Source: an uncultured Clostridia bacterium (GTDB lineage: Bacteria > Bacillota > Clostridia > Christensenellales > Aristaeellaceae). From it: 64,000 nt of DNA. A program made the translations under genes and the position numbers. Every line of letters begins with the position of its first letter. The stretch's first letter is position 1. Under the pieces are notes generated by a model. The model did not search any database. It saw nothing but the letters and a program-made list of their open reading frames with translations, and was not told the origin of the DNA. The stretch is from NCBI GenBank assembly GCA_947166385.1, contig CAMVEB010000022.1, positions 1 to 64,000 on the forward strand, given 5' to 3'. Positions 17,130 to 26,330 of the stretch are shown piece by piece.

Positions 17130-18779
17130 TCAGGTATCCTCGTCAAAGGTGCAGCCGCCGATGAACTCCCGCAGGAGGGAGAGAGGCGGAATCTCATTAA
17201 GAAGGGCAGATTTGACATTGGGAAGATAATTCAGGGTTTTGATCAGGCGGCGGGCCAGCAGGTAGTTGGGCGAATCCGAGGGGATCTGCTTCAGCAGATC
17301 ATAGGCGAAGAGCTTCAGAATCGGGAGCTCATAATGCAGGGCGGTATTGAACATGCTGTCGGCGTTTTCCTGATACTTAAAAATATACTTTTCTTCGCCG
17401 CGACGGACATTTGGCCAGAGGGAGAGCGTCTCATCCGGCGGATAAGAGCGGAACTGCTTATCCCGCACGATACGGCGGAGGAGGCGGACATCCGTGGTGC
17501 GGATGCGGTTGTGGTCATCCAGGTTGAGGCAGGTCAGCGCGCTGGCGAAGATACGGTAGATCTCGTCGGCGGGAAGGAGGTCCAGAACCTGGGGATTGAG
17601 GCCGTGGATTCCCTCGACAATCATGATTTCCCCGGGAACCAGCATCGTGGGCGGGGTCAGGTAATCCTTTTCGCCGGTGCTGAAGTCATAGCCGGGCATG
17701 AAAACTTCCTCCCCGTTCAGCAGGGCCGTCAGCGTGTCAGAGAGGAGCTTCACATCCAGGGCTTCGATGGTTTCATAATCCCGGGTACCATCCAGCTGGA
17801 CAGGCAGATCGTTGCGGTTGATAAAGAAATCATCCATGGAGATCCGCCGGGATGGATGCCCGTACATCTGCAGATGCACGGCCAGGCGGCCGGCAAAGGT
17901 GGTTTTGCCGCTGGCGGAGGGACCGGCAATGAGGACGATGTGCTTATTCTGTTCATGAATTTTCCGTGCAATGGAATCAATGGCTGTTTCATGCAGCGCC
18001 TCATTGACACGAATGAAATTGCGCAGACGATCTGTCTCGATCAGGGCGGACACATCGGAGACGTTGGTGACGCCGAGAATTTCGCACCATTCGGAACTCT
18101 GGTGGAACACCTCCAGGTGCTTCGGACGGTAGATATAGGGAGCGGCGTGGTCAAAATCGGAACCTGCGGGCAGCTGCAGCACAAAACCGCCCCGCAGCTC
18201 GAAGAGTGTGAACACAGGCACATAGCCGGTGGACACTGTCATGGCGCCGTAGAAGTATTCCCACATGCCGTCGATGGAATACATCGTGATGGTGGGGACA
18301 GGACGGCGGCGGAGCAGTTCCACCTTATCCGGCTGCTTCTCCTCCTCGAAATACCGGATGGCATCCTCCCGGGTCCACTGTTTGCGGGTGAAGACCAGAT
18401 CCAGCTCCACGATGCGGCGCATCTCGTTTTCCAGGCGCACAATGTCCTGCCGGTGCAGATCCACTCCTGGCAGATGGACAAAGACGCCGTAACCGACAGA
18501 GTACTCAATGCGTACCTGCTGGTAGGGATAGAGGTGGCGCAGGGCCAGCAGCATCACGAAGCGGAGAGAACGCTCATACACGCGCCGACCTTCCTCGTGC
18601 TCCAGGGTCAGAGGCTGGAGCGCACAGTCGCACCGGAGAGGCTCGTTCAGCTCGCGGACGACCCCGCCGGAAAGTGCGGCCAGCGTCCCCCGCGGAAAAG
18701 CATCCAGCGCCTTGAGACAGTTCTGGACGGTCGTGCCTTCCGGCAACTCTTTCTGGTTATTCATGGAACGGATGATCAT
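17130..18779 (-). CDS. TGS/SAD-domain nucleoside kinase (uridine kinase-like)
   Basis: This 549-residue protein has three parts. An N-terminal TGS-like region is followed by a threonyl-tRNA synthetase second additional (SAD)-like domain (residues about 60-240). A P-loop kinase of the uridine kinase/phosphoribulokinase family starts with LIAGPSASGKTTFAGRLA (Walker A near residue 290), followed by ISMDDFFINRNDLP and MIVEGIHGLNP. This fusion is common in Clostridia and is usually annotated nucleoside kinase; its true substrate is not established. The start has an AGGAGG site at 8 bases. A terminator follows the stop. Confidence 0.85.
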   Translation of the reverse strand: MIIRSMNNQKELPEGTTVQNCLKALDAFPRGTLAALSGGVVRELNEPLRCDCALQPLTLEHEEGRRVYERSLRFVMLLALRHLYPYQQVRIEYSVGYGVFVHLPGVDLHRQDIVRLENEMRRIVELDLVFTRKQWTREDAIRYFEEEKQPDKVELLRRRPVPTITMYSIDGMWEYFYGAMTVSTGYVPVFTLFELRGGFVLQLPAGSDFDHAAPYIYRPKHLEVFHQSSEWCEILGVTNVSDVSALIETDRLRNFIRVNEALHETAIDSIARKIHEQNKHIVLIAGPSASGKTTFAGRLAVHLQMYGHPSRRISMDDFFINRNDLPVQLDGTRDYETIEALDVKLLSDTLTALLNGEEVFMPGYDFSTGEKDYLTPPTMLVPGEIMIVEGIHGLNPQVLDLLPADEIYRIFASALTCLNLDDHNRIRTTDVRLLRRIVRDKQFRSYPPDETLSLWPNVRRGEEKYIFKYQENADSMFNTALHYELPILKLFAYDLLKQIPSDSPNYLLARRLIKTLNYLPNVKSALLNEIPPLSLLREFIGGCTFDEDT

Positions 18780-18800
18780 GAAGGACGCCTCCTCTGGAGA

Positions 18801-19802
18801 TTAATCAAAGGGCATGCTGGACACTTCCGCGTTCAGCAGTTCCTCATCCGGATCGGGGAGAGTGCCGTGCTCCCGCATCCAACGCTCCTGGCGTTCGCGA
18901 ACCTGCAGCTGCTTGGTATGCACATAGGCCACGTTGGCAGCGGTGGCCGGGGCGGTGGACCGGGTCATGACTTTTTTTCCATCCTCGTCGATCCGGAAAC
19001 GCAGACGGATCAGGATTCGGCCATGGTTCCTGCATTTGGCAACGGCAATATACTTATCAGCACTCTGTTTAATATATTCGCCGTCCAGATCCAGAACCCT
19101 TCTGCACCTGGGACAAAGAGGATGAATTGCCGTTTCACTGCCAAGGGCGTCGCGGACAGAATCGAACACCTCGCCGGATGTTTTTTCCCGGGCGACGCGA
19201 CGGCTGTGGAGCAGGGGCTTCGGCTTCTGGGGATAATTCAGGACGGCGTCCGGATCCGGCAGCGTCTTGAAGACCAGAGCGGTGTACCAGGAATCATAGA
19301 GCGCATTGTGGAAAGCCATGGATTCATCCGGAACGATCCCGGTCATTTCCATGGCCGATTTCAGACCGGAACGATCCTTCAGATGATGGACATCGCTGAA
19401 GAGACGCTGGATATCGCATAAAGGCGCGACCGGGATATCCTCGCAATGGAAGAAAGCGATATTCTGATACAGCACGCTGATATCATCGCACCCCCAGGTC
19501 AGAAGGGTATAATCTTCACCGCACCAGGTGACAAACTGCTGCAGTGCCTCCCGAAAGGCAGGGGCGCCGGCCAGCTTTTCTGAATCCAGACCTGTCATGC
19601 GTCTGATGCGGGGATGGATGCGGATATAGTGGGTGGGGGCGATCGGGATGGAGATCGCCTCGGCAGGATTCAGATCGCTGTCCAGGCGGACGGCGCCGAT
19701 CTGGATCATTTCGAAAATCAGTTTGTCGCCGACTTCGCGATAGGCATGGCTCTGGTAGGAAATCGGCTGGTTCCATTCCAGGTCGAGAATGATATAGTTC
19801 AT
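18801..19802 (-). CDS. DEDDh 3'-5' exonuclease with zinc-ribbon-like tail
   Basis: The start is ATG 19802 (MNYIILDLEWNQP); the ORF extension upstream lies in the neighbouring gene's end. The exonuclease III-type motifs are LDLEWN (Asp7, Glu9), a central Asp in WGCDDISVL, and HNALYDSWYTA (His and Asp), giving a DEDDh nuclease of about 200 residues similar to KapD/ERI-1 proteins. The last 130 residues add a CPRCRR...CRNHGR pair suggestive of a zinc ribbon, then a charged C terminus. RNA or DNA trimming is likely; the substrate is unknown. Confidence 0.8.
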   Translation of the reverse strand: MNYIILDLEWNQPISYQSHAYREVGDKLIFEMIQIGAVRLDSDLNPAEAISIPIAPTHYIRIHPRIRRMTGLDSEKLAGAPAFREALQQFVTWCGEDYTLLTWGCDDISVLYQNIAFFHCEDIPVAPLCDIQRLFSDVHHLKDRSGLKSAMEMTGIVPDESMAFHNALYDSWYTALVFKTLPDPDAVLNYPQKPKPLLHSRRVAREKTSGEVFDSVRDALGSETAIHPLCPRCRRVLDLDGEYIKQSADKYIAVAKCRNHGRILIRLRFRIDEDGKKVMTRSTAPATAANVAYVHTKQLQVRERQERWMREHGTLPDPDEELLNAEVSSMPFD

Positions 19803-19830
19803 GACAGTATTCTTTCCTTTGACTGACTGA

Positions 19831-21084
19831 TTAAAGATCCTTGGCGGAGTATGGAGTTGAACCGGCGGCGGAATGGCCGGCCAGCGCACCTGTTGACCAG
19901 GCAATCTGCAGGTTGTAGCCGCCGGTATGGGCGTCCACATCCAGCAGCTCGCCGGCAAAATACAGATTCGGAAGAAGCTTGCTGCGCATGGTGGAGGGAT
20001 CTACCTCCCGTACGTGTACGCCGCCCCGGGTAACGACCGCTTCTTCCAGCGGGCGGGGAGCGCGGATGCCCAGAGGAAGGGCTTTCAGCGTTTCGCAAAG
20101 CCGGCGCCGCTGCTCTGCCGTCATCTGGCTGCAGGGAAGATCGGCAGGCAGGCCGCACAGCGCCGGGAACAGATAAGCCAGGCGCGCGGGCAGCAGGGAA
20201 CACAATTCGGTGCGCAGCTGTTTTCTGCCGGCGGCGGCCAGGTCACGCAGGAGCCGGGCGTCGAGATGGTCCGGAGAAAGGCCGGGCTTCAGGTCGAGAA
20301 GGAGGGAAGCGGATGAAAGGGGATCAGGCAAGTGGCAGCTGGCTTCCAGGACCAGGGGACCGGAGATTCCGAAATGGGTAAAGAGCATTTCCCCGAGTTC
20401 GGTGTAGAGCGTCTTTTTCCCCCGGAGGAGGGAAAGCGTGACATTCTTCAGACTGAGGCCCTGGAGGGAGCGCGGCCAGTTTTCCCGCGTCTCAAGCCCG
20501 ACCAGGACCGGCGATGGCGGAAAAACAGTATGCCCAAGCTCTGAAGCGAGACGGTATCCATCGCCAGTGGAGCCGGTGGAGGGATAGCTGAGACCGCCGG
20601 TGCAGAGGATGACTGCGTCAGCCGGACGGAACGATCCGTCCGTCAGCACAGCACCGGAGACCCGGTCATCCTTCCGGCGAATGGAGCGGACATCCGCCCC
20701 CAGACAGACGCGCACGCCGGCCTGCCGCATCAGCTCGGAAAGAGCCCGGGTGACATCACTGGCTTTCTCAGAGACGGGAAAAACACGGCGCCCACGCTGG
20801 ACCGTGACAGGGCATCCGGCGCTTTCCAGCAATGCCATCATATCCTGCGGGGGAAAGAAGGAGAGCGCGCTGTACAGAAACCGCGGATTCCGGGGCACCT
20901 GAGCGAGAAATTCATCCATGGTACAGTCGTTGGTCAGGTTGCAGCGGCCCTTGCCGGTGATATACACTTTTTTGCCGAGCTTTTCATTATGTTCCAGCAG
21001 CGTTACGGAGGCGCCGGCGCGGGCTGCGAACAGGGAAGCAGCCATGCCGGCAGCACCGCCACCGATTACCAGGACTTCAGGCAT
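19831..21084 (-). CDS. BaiN/RdsA (HI0933)-family FAD-dependent oxidoreductase
   Basis: The start is ATG 21084 (MPEVLVIGGG): the AAGGAGG site is 5 bases before it but only 2 bases before the preceding ATG at 21087. The 417-residue protein starts with the dinucleotide-binding motif VIGGGAAGMAASLFAARAG and has the family block GKKVYITGKGRCNLTND. It ends GYNLQIAWSTGALAGHSA. The family reduces unsaturated substrates and includes bile-acid and flavonoid enzymes, but most members have no assigned substrate. Its start overlaps the end of the EAL-protein gene, so the two are coupled. Confidence 0.87.
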   Translation of the reverse strand: MPEVLVIGGGAAGMAASLFAARAGASVTLLEHNEKLGKKVYITGKGRCNLTNDCTMDEFLAQVPRNPRFLYSALSFFPPQDMMALLESAGCPVTVQRGRRVFPVSEKASDVTRALSELMRQAGVRVCLGADVRSIRRKDDRVSGAVLTDGSFRPADAVILCTGGLSYPSTGSTGDGYRLASELGHTVFPPSPVLVGLETRENWPRSLQGLSLKNVTLSLLRGKKTLYTELGEMLFTHFGISGPLVLEASCHLPDPLSSASLLLDLKPGLSPDHLDARLLRDLAAAGRKQLRTELCSLLPARLAYLFPALCGLPADLPCSQMTAEQRRRLCETLKALPLGIRAPRPLEEAVVTRGGVHVREVDPSTMRSKLLPNLYFAGELLDVDAHTGGYNLQIAWSTGALAGHSAAGSTPYSAKDL

Positions 21085-23665
21085 CATATCCTCCTTTGCC
21101 GGGGAGATCAACAGGGGCATCGGATTCCGGGGGAACCTGCGAGACGATGTTGGAAATATCGGTGATGATGGTCTGCAGGCAGGGTTCGCCGAAGACGTCG
21201 GTGTAGCGCGAATGGTCAATCACATAGCGGGTGCTCCCGTCCCGGAAAAGGAGCCGGTAGGGAGATACGATATCCCGCACCTTCCGGTCTACTTCGGCGG
21301 CCTCCTGCAGGACTTTTTCCCGGTCGTCCGGGTGGATCATGTTCAGCAGGCGATTGTTGAACCGCAGGCGGATTTCCTCCTCTGTATAGCCCAGCAAGGA
21401 CAGGAAACCCTGGCTGATGTAGATGAACTCGTAGCCGTCATCCGGCGTGGTACGGCAGTAACCGCCGGGGAGCTCGCTGTTGATATAGAGCAGCTCGGTC
21501 ATATCCCGGGCAGAGCCGTAGAACAGGTCAGTCCCATCCTCGGTGCGGAGGTAATAGACACGCAGTTCCATCCAGAAGATGGCACCGCCGGGCTTGTAGA
21601 CCCGGAGGAAGCCGGACTCCCCGCAGATCCTGTTTTTGCGGGCGGAGCGGAACAGGTCAAAGAAACGCTGCCGGTCGTCCGGATGGATATAATTCTGGAT
21701 ATGCCAGCGGCGTTTTTCCAGATCGGCGGCACGCAGGCCGATCAGCTGGAAAAACTGCTGGTTGAAGCGGACGATATCCACGTTGTCGTCCTTCAGGCCG
21801 TAGAAAGCAACCGGACCGAGGATATTATTCAGCATGGCGTCGCTGTAGAAACTGTCCAGGAATTCGCGCAGATGGATCTGCTCATGGATCGGGCGTGTGA
21901 TACCGGCATAATCTATACGGGATGCATCCCGGAGGAGGTCTTCAAACTGGACGGCAGGCATAGGCCGGTAGAAATAGAAGCCCTGCATATACCGACAGCC
22001 CATATCCGTCAGGAACTTTACAAGCTCCCGTGTCTCTACGCCTTCCACGATGACCGGCGTGGAAAGAGACTTAGTCATATTGATGACGGACTCCAGGATA
22101 TTGATTCCCTTCTGCTCCTCTCCGACGATGAAATGGAGGAACTGGGCATCCAGTTTGATGACATCCACATCGATCGAACGTAGCATATTCAGAGAGGAAT
22201 AGCCGCTGCCGAAATCGTCCATCAGCACCTGGAAGCCGAGAGCGCGCAGGGCTGAAATCGTATTCCGCACCCGGTCGGAATCCTCCACATAGGCGGACTC
22301 GGTAATCTCCACCTTGAGCAGATCAACAGGGACGCCGTACTGCCGGATGAGACCGGAAAGCACTTCCGCGACCTTCATGGAGAAAATGTCGATGCGGGAG
22401 ACGTTGACGGAGACCGGGACGGGAGAAAGCCCCGCATCCAGGACGCGGCGGAGCCAGGCACAGACCTGCTCCCAGATGTAGCGGTCCAGATCGGTGATGA
22501 CACCGTACTTCTCAAGCACCGGCACGAACACCATCGGAGAGATATACGACCCGTCCGCCCTGCGCCAGCGGGCCAGGGATTCGGCTCCGACAATCCCACC
22601 GTTGGCAACGCGGCACTGCGGCTGGAGAAAAAAGGTGATTTCCCCGCTGCGGAGCGCCTCGCTGAACTCCGTGACCAGCCTGAACTCCTCGACATGGCGC
22701 TCGTGCACCTTCGGATCATAGATGCGGATATGGTGCTGCAGATCATCTTTGATTTCCTCGGCCGTCAGCGCCGCCTGGTTGAACAGATCCAGGACGGAGC
22801 GGCCGGCTTCCTCATCGATCAGCGTGATGCCGAAAGTGGGAAAGAAGCCGCTGGCACCGGAAAGAGAATCAATCGCGCGGCACAGGTCGCTGAAAATCCG
22901 GTCGATTCGGGCTGTATCAAAGGGATAGAACAGAGCATAATCATCCTGACCTCGGTAGCAGGAAAGCCCGCCGGCCTCCTTCGCGGCGTCATGCAGGATT
23001 TCGGCGAAACGGATCAGCAGCCGCTCCCCCTTCTCCTGCCCGTTCAATTCCTTGAAAAGCTTGAAATGCTTGATATCCACAGCAATCAGGCACCAGCGAT
23101 CCTGCGGGGCGGGCACCAGACGCTCCTCCACCAGAGCAAAGAAGGAAACCTCGGTCATCTGCTCGGGCATCTTGCTGAGCAGGCGCCTAGCCGGGACCAT
23201 GGCGACGGCATGCTGGCCCTGCTCGCGGCGCTGGATTTCCTCCATATCGTAGAGGTAGTTATGCACGACACCCTCCGCCAACCCGAACTCCGGGCCGGAG
23301 ATCAGCAGGCATTCCATCCGGTGCCATTCGCCACTCAGGGCAAGGCAGCGGAAGCGGGCAGACAGGATGCCGCGGGGGCAGCTCCGGGACAGGCGGTCGG
23401 CCAGGTCGTCCAGATTCATGAAGGCACGATGGGTCTCCCGGTCTTCCGGATGTATCATATTGGAAGAAACATAATCCAGCAGGGACTGGAAAGAGTTGCC
23501 GATGACCGGGGCGAAAAATTTCCTGTCAGTGTGATAGCGGGATTCGAACTCCCCGGAGTCCAGGTGAATGACCTGCAGCTCGTCAAAAGGCGTATGGGCC
23601 AGAGCAGACAGAAGATGACTTCCGGAAACACCGGAAATCATGTCATCCAGAAACTGAAGGGGCAT
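21077..23665 (-). CDS. PAS-GGDEF(degenerate)-EAL-PAS-PAS signalling protein
   Basis: The start is ATG 23665 (MPLQFLDDM) after AAGGAGT, giving 862 residues. Order: N-terminal PAS-like region (to about 170), a GGDEF-fold domain whose signature is degenerate (CYRGQDDYALFY in place of GGDEF), an EAL domain from about 310 to 560, then two PAS domains to the end (IHPDDRQRFF and MIHPDDREKV repeats). The EAL catalytic set looks intact: GAESLARW, SVNVSR, VEITES, DDFGSGYSSL, IKLDAQF, EGVETREL, QGFYFYRPM. Cyclic-di-GMP hydrolysis controlled by PAS input is therefore likely. It is soluble, and C-terminal placement of PAS domains is unusual. Confidence 0.88.
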   Translation of the reverse strand: MPLQFLDDMISGVSGSHLLSALAHTPFDELQVIHLDSGEFESRYHTDRKFFAPVIGNSFQSLLDYVSSNMIHPEDRETHRAFMNLDDLADRLSRSCPRGILSARFRCLALSGEWHRMECLLISGPEFGLAEGVVHNYLYDMEEIQRREQGQHAVAMVPARRLLSKMPEQMTEVSFFALVEERLVPAPQDRWCLIAVDIKHFKLFKELNGQEKGERLLIRFAEILHDAAKEAGGLSCYRGQDDYALFYPFDTARIDRIFSDLCRAIDSLSGASGFFPTFGITLIDEEAGRSVLDLFNQAALTAEEIKDDLQHHIRIYDPKVHERHVEEFRLVTEFSEALRSGEITFFLQPQCRVANGGIVGAESLARWRRADGSYISPMVFVPVLEKYGVITDLDRYIWEQVCAWLRRVLDAGLSPVPVSVNVSRIDIFSMKVAEVLSGLIRQYGVPVDLLKVEITESAYVEDSDRVRNTISALRALGFQVLMDDFGSGYSSLNMLRSIDVDVIKLDAQFLHFIVGEEQKGINILESVINMTKSLSTPVIVEGVETRELVKFLTDMGCRYMQGFYFYRPMPAVQFEDLLRDASRIDYAGITRPIHEQIHLREFLDSFYSDAMLNNILGPVAFYGLKDDNVDIVRFNQQFFQLIGLRAADLEKRRWHIQNYIHPDDRQRFFDLFRSARKNRICGESGFLRVYKPGGAIFWMELRVYYLRTEDGTDLFYGSARDMTELLYINSELPGGYCRTTPDDGYEFIYISQGFLSLLGYTEEEIRLRFNNRLLNMIHPDDREKVLQEAAEVDRKVRDIVSPYRLLFRDGSTRYVIDHSRYTDVFGEPCLQTIITDISNIVSQVPPESDAPVDLPGKGGYDA

Positions 23666-23732
23666 CCATACCACTCCTTGCCGGCCAGACGGCGGTGATA
23701 AAAAGAAAACCCGGGCAAAAACAGCTATCATA

Positions 23733-23761
23733 ACTATAACAGATTCCATTTATGATTGCAA
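23733..23761 (-). promoter_or_regulatory. Promoter of the EAL-protein/BaiN-like operon
   Basis: Minus strand TTGCAA (23756-23761), 17-base spacer, TATAGT (23733-23738), about 68 bases before the start codon. Confidence 0.78.
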
Positions 23762-23767
23762 CAAAGG

Positions 23768-23796
23768 TTGAAAACGGGCAGGAAAAAGAGTAAAAT
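23768..23796 (+). promoter_or_regulatory. Promoter of the AI-2E/CDF pair
   Basis: TTGAAA (23768-23773), 17-base spacer, TAAAAT (23791-23796), 50 bases before the start codon and back to back with the minus-strand promoter. Confidence 0.78.
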
Positions 23797-23846
23797 AATT
23801 AGACATCACTGCCGAAACAGCAAACAAAACACAGAAGGGGACCTTT

Positions 23847-25115
23847 ATGACTAGAGAGAGAAGAGCCGCGGAGAGGCTGGCCTGCAAGGGATTCGGGGCA
23901 CTGCTGCTGCTCCTGCTGGCTCTGTGGGCAATACCGCAGGTCTGGGATAAACTGTCGCCCTTCATCATCTCCATTCCGCTGGCAGCGGCGCTGCAGCCGG
24001 TGATCCGGTTCCTGAGCAACAAGCTTCGGTTTCGGCGGAGCCTTGCCGTGCTGATCTGCGTGCTGCTAATGCTGGCAGCCATGCTGGGGATCACCTACTG
24101 GCTGATCGGGATTATCATCGAGCAGGCACCTCAGCTGGTGACGCAGACGGAAGGAATGCTGAGCGACGCGATGGACACGGTTCAGCGGATGAGCGAGCGG
24201 CTGATGCAGAACGAAGCGCTCAACGGCAGTCCGCAGATGCAGAAGCTGCTGAAAGACGCCGCGCAGCAGGCCGTTTCTCACGTGGCTCAGATGGGATCCC
24301 AGATGGCGACCGACATGGTCAGCTTCACGGTGAACATGGTCATGAGCCTGCCGTACTACGTGGTCTATATCAGCTTCTTGGCCATGGCCCTGTATTTCAT
24401 CACCAACCATTACAGCGAAATCCGCAGCTATCTGCCCGGCGGCAAACGGAGAAGGCAGGACAGCAACACGACCCAGCTGACGAATTCCGCCATCCGCAGC
24501 CTGATGGGATACCTGCGGGTGCAGGGAACATTCGCGGTGATTGTATTCGTGGTCAGCGCCGTGACATTGCGCATTTTCCAGTTCAAGAATCCAACCATGC
24601 TGGCACTGATAGCCGGGATCATGGAAATGGTGCCCATGGTGGGAAGCGGACTTCTGTATATTATGATGTCGATTATCTATTTCCTGTCGGGATCGACGGC
24701 CATGGGGTTCCAGGTACTTGCACTGACCGGTGCGCTGCAATTGCTGCGGCGCGTGCTGGAGCCAAAACTGATGTCCGACTCGATCGGCATTACCCCGCTG
24801 CAAAGCCTGATCGGCATGTTTGTCGGAATGCAATTCGGCGGGATCCTCGGTCTGATCGGCGGCCCCGTGCTGATGAGCGTGCTCGTCGGCGCGGTACACG
24901 GCAACATGCTGAAAAGCATGAACGACGATCTGTATATTGTGGTGAAATGGGTGAAGCAGCGCTGGTCGGAGCGGAATATCGATCCGGAACCCGAAACAGA
25001 ACCCGAGGAAACGCTCCAGAAGGAACCGGATCCCGGACAGGATCCGGATGCCGAACCGAAGGCGGAAGCGGATAAACCCACCGGAGAAAAGGAACCAGCA
25101 GACGGGAAGGAATGA
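23847..25115 (+). CDS. AI-2E family membrane protein
   Basis: This 422-residue protein has about eight helices in the AI-2E/YtvI layout: two N-terminal helix pairs, a central amphipathic stretch (residues about 95-160), then a C-terminal helix bundle with the conserved GILGLIGGPVLMSVL block. Family members are putative exporters or Na+/H+ antiporters; autoinducer export was shown only for a few, so the name does not assign substrate. The C-terminal 50 residues are an acidic Pro/Glu-rich tail (EPETEPEETLQKEPDPGQ) not typical of the family. The CDF gene starts 8 bases after its stop. Confidence 0.85.
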   Translation: MTRERRAAERLACKGFGALLLLLLALWAIPQVWDKLSPFIISIPLAAALQPVIRFLSNKLRFRRSLAVLICVLLMLAAMLGITYWLIGIIIEQAPQLVTQTEGMLSDAMDTVQRMSERLMQNEALNGSPQMQKLLKDAAQQAVSHVAQMGSQMATDMVSFTVNMVMSLPYYVVYISFLAMALYFITNHYSEIRSYLPGGKRRRQDSNTTQLTNSAIRSLMGYLRVQGTFAVIVFVVSAVTLRIFQFKNPTMLALIAGIMEMVPMVGSGLLYIMMSIIYFLSGSTAMGFQVLALTGALQLLRRVLEPKLMSDSIGITPLQSLIGMFVGMQFGGILGLIGGPVLMSVLVGAVHGNMLKSMNDDLYIVVKWVKQRWSERNIDPEPETEPEETLQKEPDPGQDPDAEPKAEADKPTGEKEPADGKE

Positions 25116-25122
25116 GGCAGTG

Positions 25123-26235
25123 ATGAGCGGAACCGGTCGGGAGCAAGTGATTATCAGGACCAGTATGATCGGGATCCTGACAAATGCGGCGCTTTCGGCA
25201 TTCAAGATGGCGGTCGGTCTGATCACGCACTCCATCGCAATTTTGCTGGACGGGGTGAACAACCTGTCCGATGCGCTGTCCTCTGTGATTACCATCATCG
25301 GGACGAAACTGGCCGGCAGGGCGCCGGACAGGAAGCATCCGCTGGGGCACGGGCGGATTGAATACCTCAGTTCCCTGATTGTATCCGCGATCGTGCTGTA
25401 CGCCGGGATCCAGGCGCTGGTTGAGTCTGTGAAGAAAATCATCCACCCGGTGGAGGCCAGTTACCCAATCGTTTCGCTGGTGCTGCTGGCGGTGGCGATT
25501 GTCGTGAAGCTGGTACTGGGCAGATATGTGAAAAAACAGGGGGAAAAGGTCAATTCCGGTGCACTGATCGCCTCGGGATCCGACGCGTCTTTTGACGCAA
25601 TCCTGTCCGCATCCGTGCTGGGATCTGCTCTGATTTTCCTGGCCAGCCGGGTATCGCTGGAAGCGTACGTGGGTGTTCTGATCTCTTTCTTCATCCTGCG
25701 GGCCGGTATCGGGATGATGCGGGAAACGCTGAACCAGATTCTCGGATCCCGGGCGGATGCGGAAACCACGGGCGCCGTGCGGAGAATCCTGAACGAGGAG
25801 CCTGAAATCCGGGGTGCCTATGATCTGATCCTGCACAACTACGGCCCGGAACGGAACTATGCTTCGGTGCACGTGGAACTGCCGGACACGATGACCGTGG
25901 AGGAAGTCGACCGGCTGACCCGCCGCGTGGAAGCCCGGGTGTACCGGGAGACCGGCGTGATCCTGACCGGTGTCGGCGTGTATTCCTATCATACAGGGAA
26001 CGACGAAGCAACCCATATCCGCAACGAAGTCCAGGAGATGGTCATGCGACACGACTGGGCATTGCAGCTGCACGGGTTCTATGCGGATCTGCAGGCGAAA
26101 ACAATCCGGTTTGACGTGGTTGTGAGCTTTGAGATTGATCCGCAGGAGGCGCTGAAGATCCTGCGGGAGGAAATGAAGGCGAAATACCCGGACTTTGAGG
26201 TTCAGATCACACCCGATATCGATATTACGGACTGA
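25123..26235 (+). CDS. Cation diffusion facilitator (CDF) transporter
   Basis: The start is ATG 25123, 5 bases after GAGG. The 370-residue protein has the six-helix CDF core with metal-site signatures LLDGVNNLSDALSS (helix 2, DxxxD pattern) and GSDASFDAILS (helix 5, HxxxD position replaced by SxxxD), plus HPLGHGRIEYL. A cytoplasmic domain of about 90 residues follows, then an additional ferredoxin-like repeat with TGNDEATHIRNEV. It should export divalent cations such as Mn2+, Fe2+ or Zn2+; NxxxD in helix 2 points to Mn/Fe over Zn (family inference). It is co-transcribed with the AI-2E gene. Confidence 0.88.
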   Translation: MSGTGREQVIIRTSMIGILTNAALSAFKMAVGLITHSIAILLDGVNNLSDALSSVITIIGTKLAGRAPDRKHPLGHGRIEYLSSLIVSAIVLYAGIQALVESVKKIIHPVEASYPIVSLVLLAVAIVVKLVLGRYVKKQGEKVNSGALIASGSDASFDAILSASVLGSALIFLASRVSLEAYVGVLISFFILRAGIGMMRETLNQILGSRADAETTGAVRRILNEEPEIRGAYDLILHNYGPERNYASVHVELPDTMTVEEVDRLTRRVEARVYRETGVILTGVGVYSYHTGNDEATHIRNEVQEMVMRHDWALQLHGFYADLQAKTIRFDVVVSFEIDPQEALKILREEMKAKYPDFEVQITPDIDITD

Positions 26236-26244
26236 AAAACAATT

Positions 26245-26268
26245 GCGCCCCGGAAGGGCGGGAACTTT
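26245..26268 (+). terminator. Probable intrinsic terminator after CDF gene
   Basis: A short CGCCC / GGGCG stem with a CGGAA loop is followed by GGAACTTTTT. Confidence 0.6.
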
Positions 26269-26330
26269 TTCCGGAACAGAGCGTCTGACAGGGCAGAAAA
26301 GGGAAAAACCCTGAACCGGAAGGAGAAATG

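Noticed and set aside
17334-19421. 695-codon plus-strand ORF
   Set aside because: Antisense shadow spanning two minus-strand genes with recognisable kinase and exonuclease motifs.
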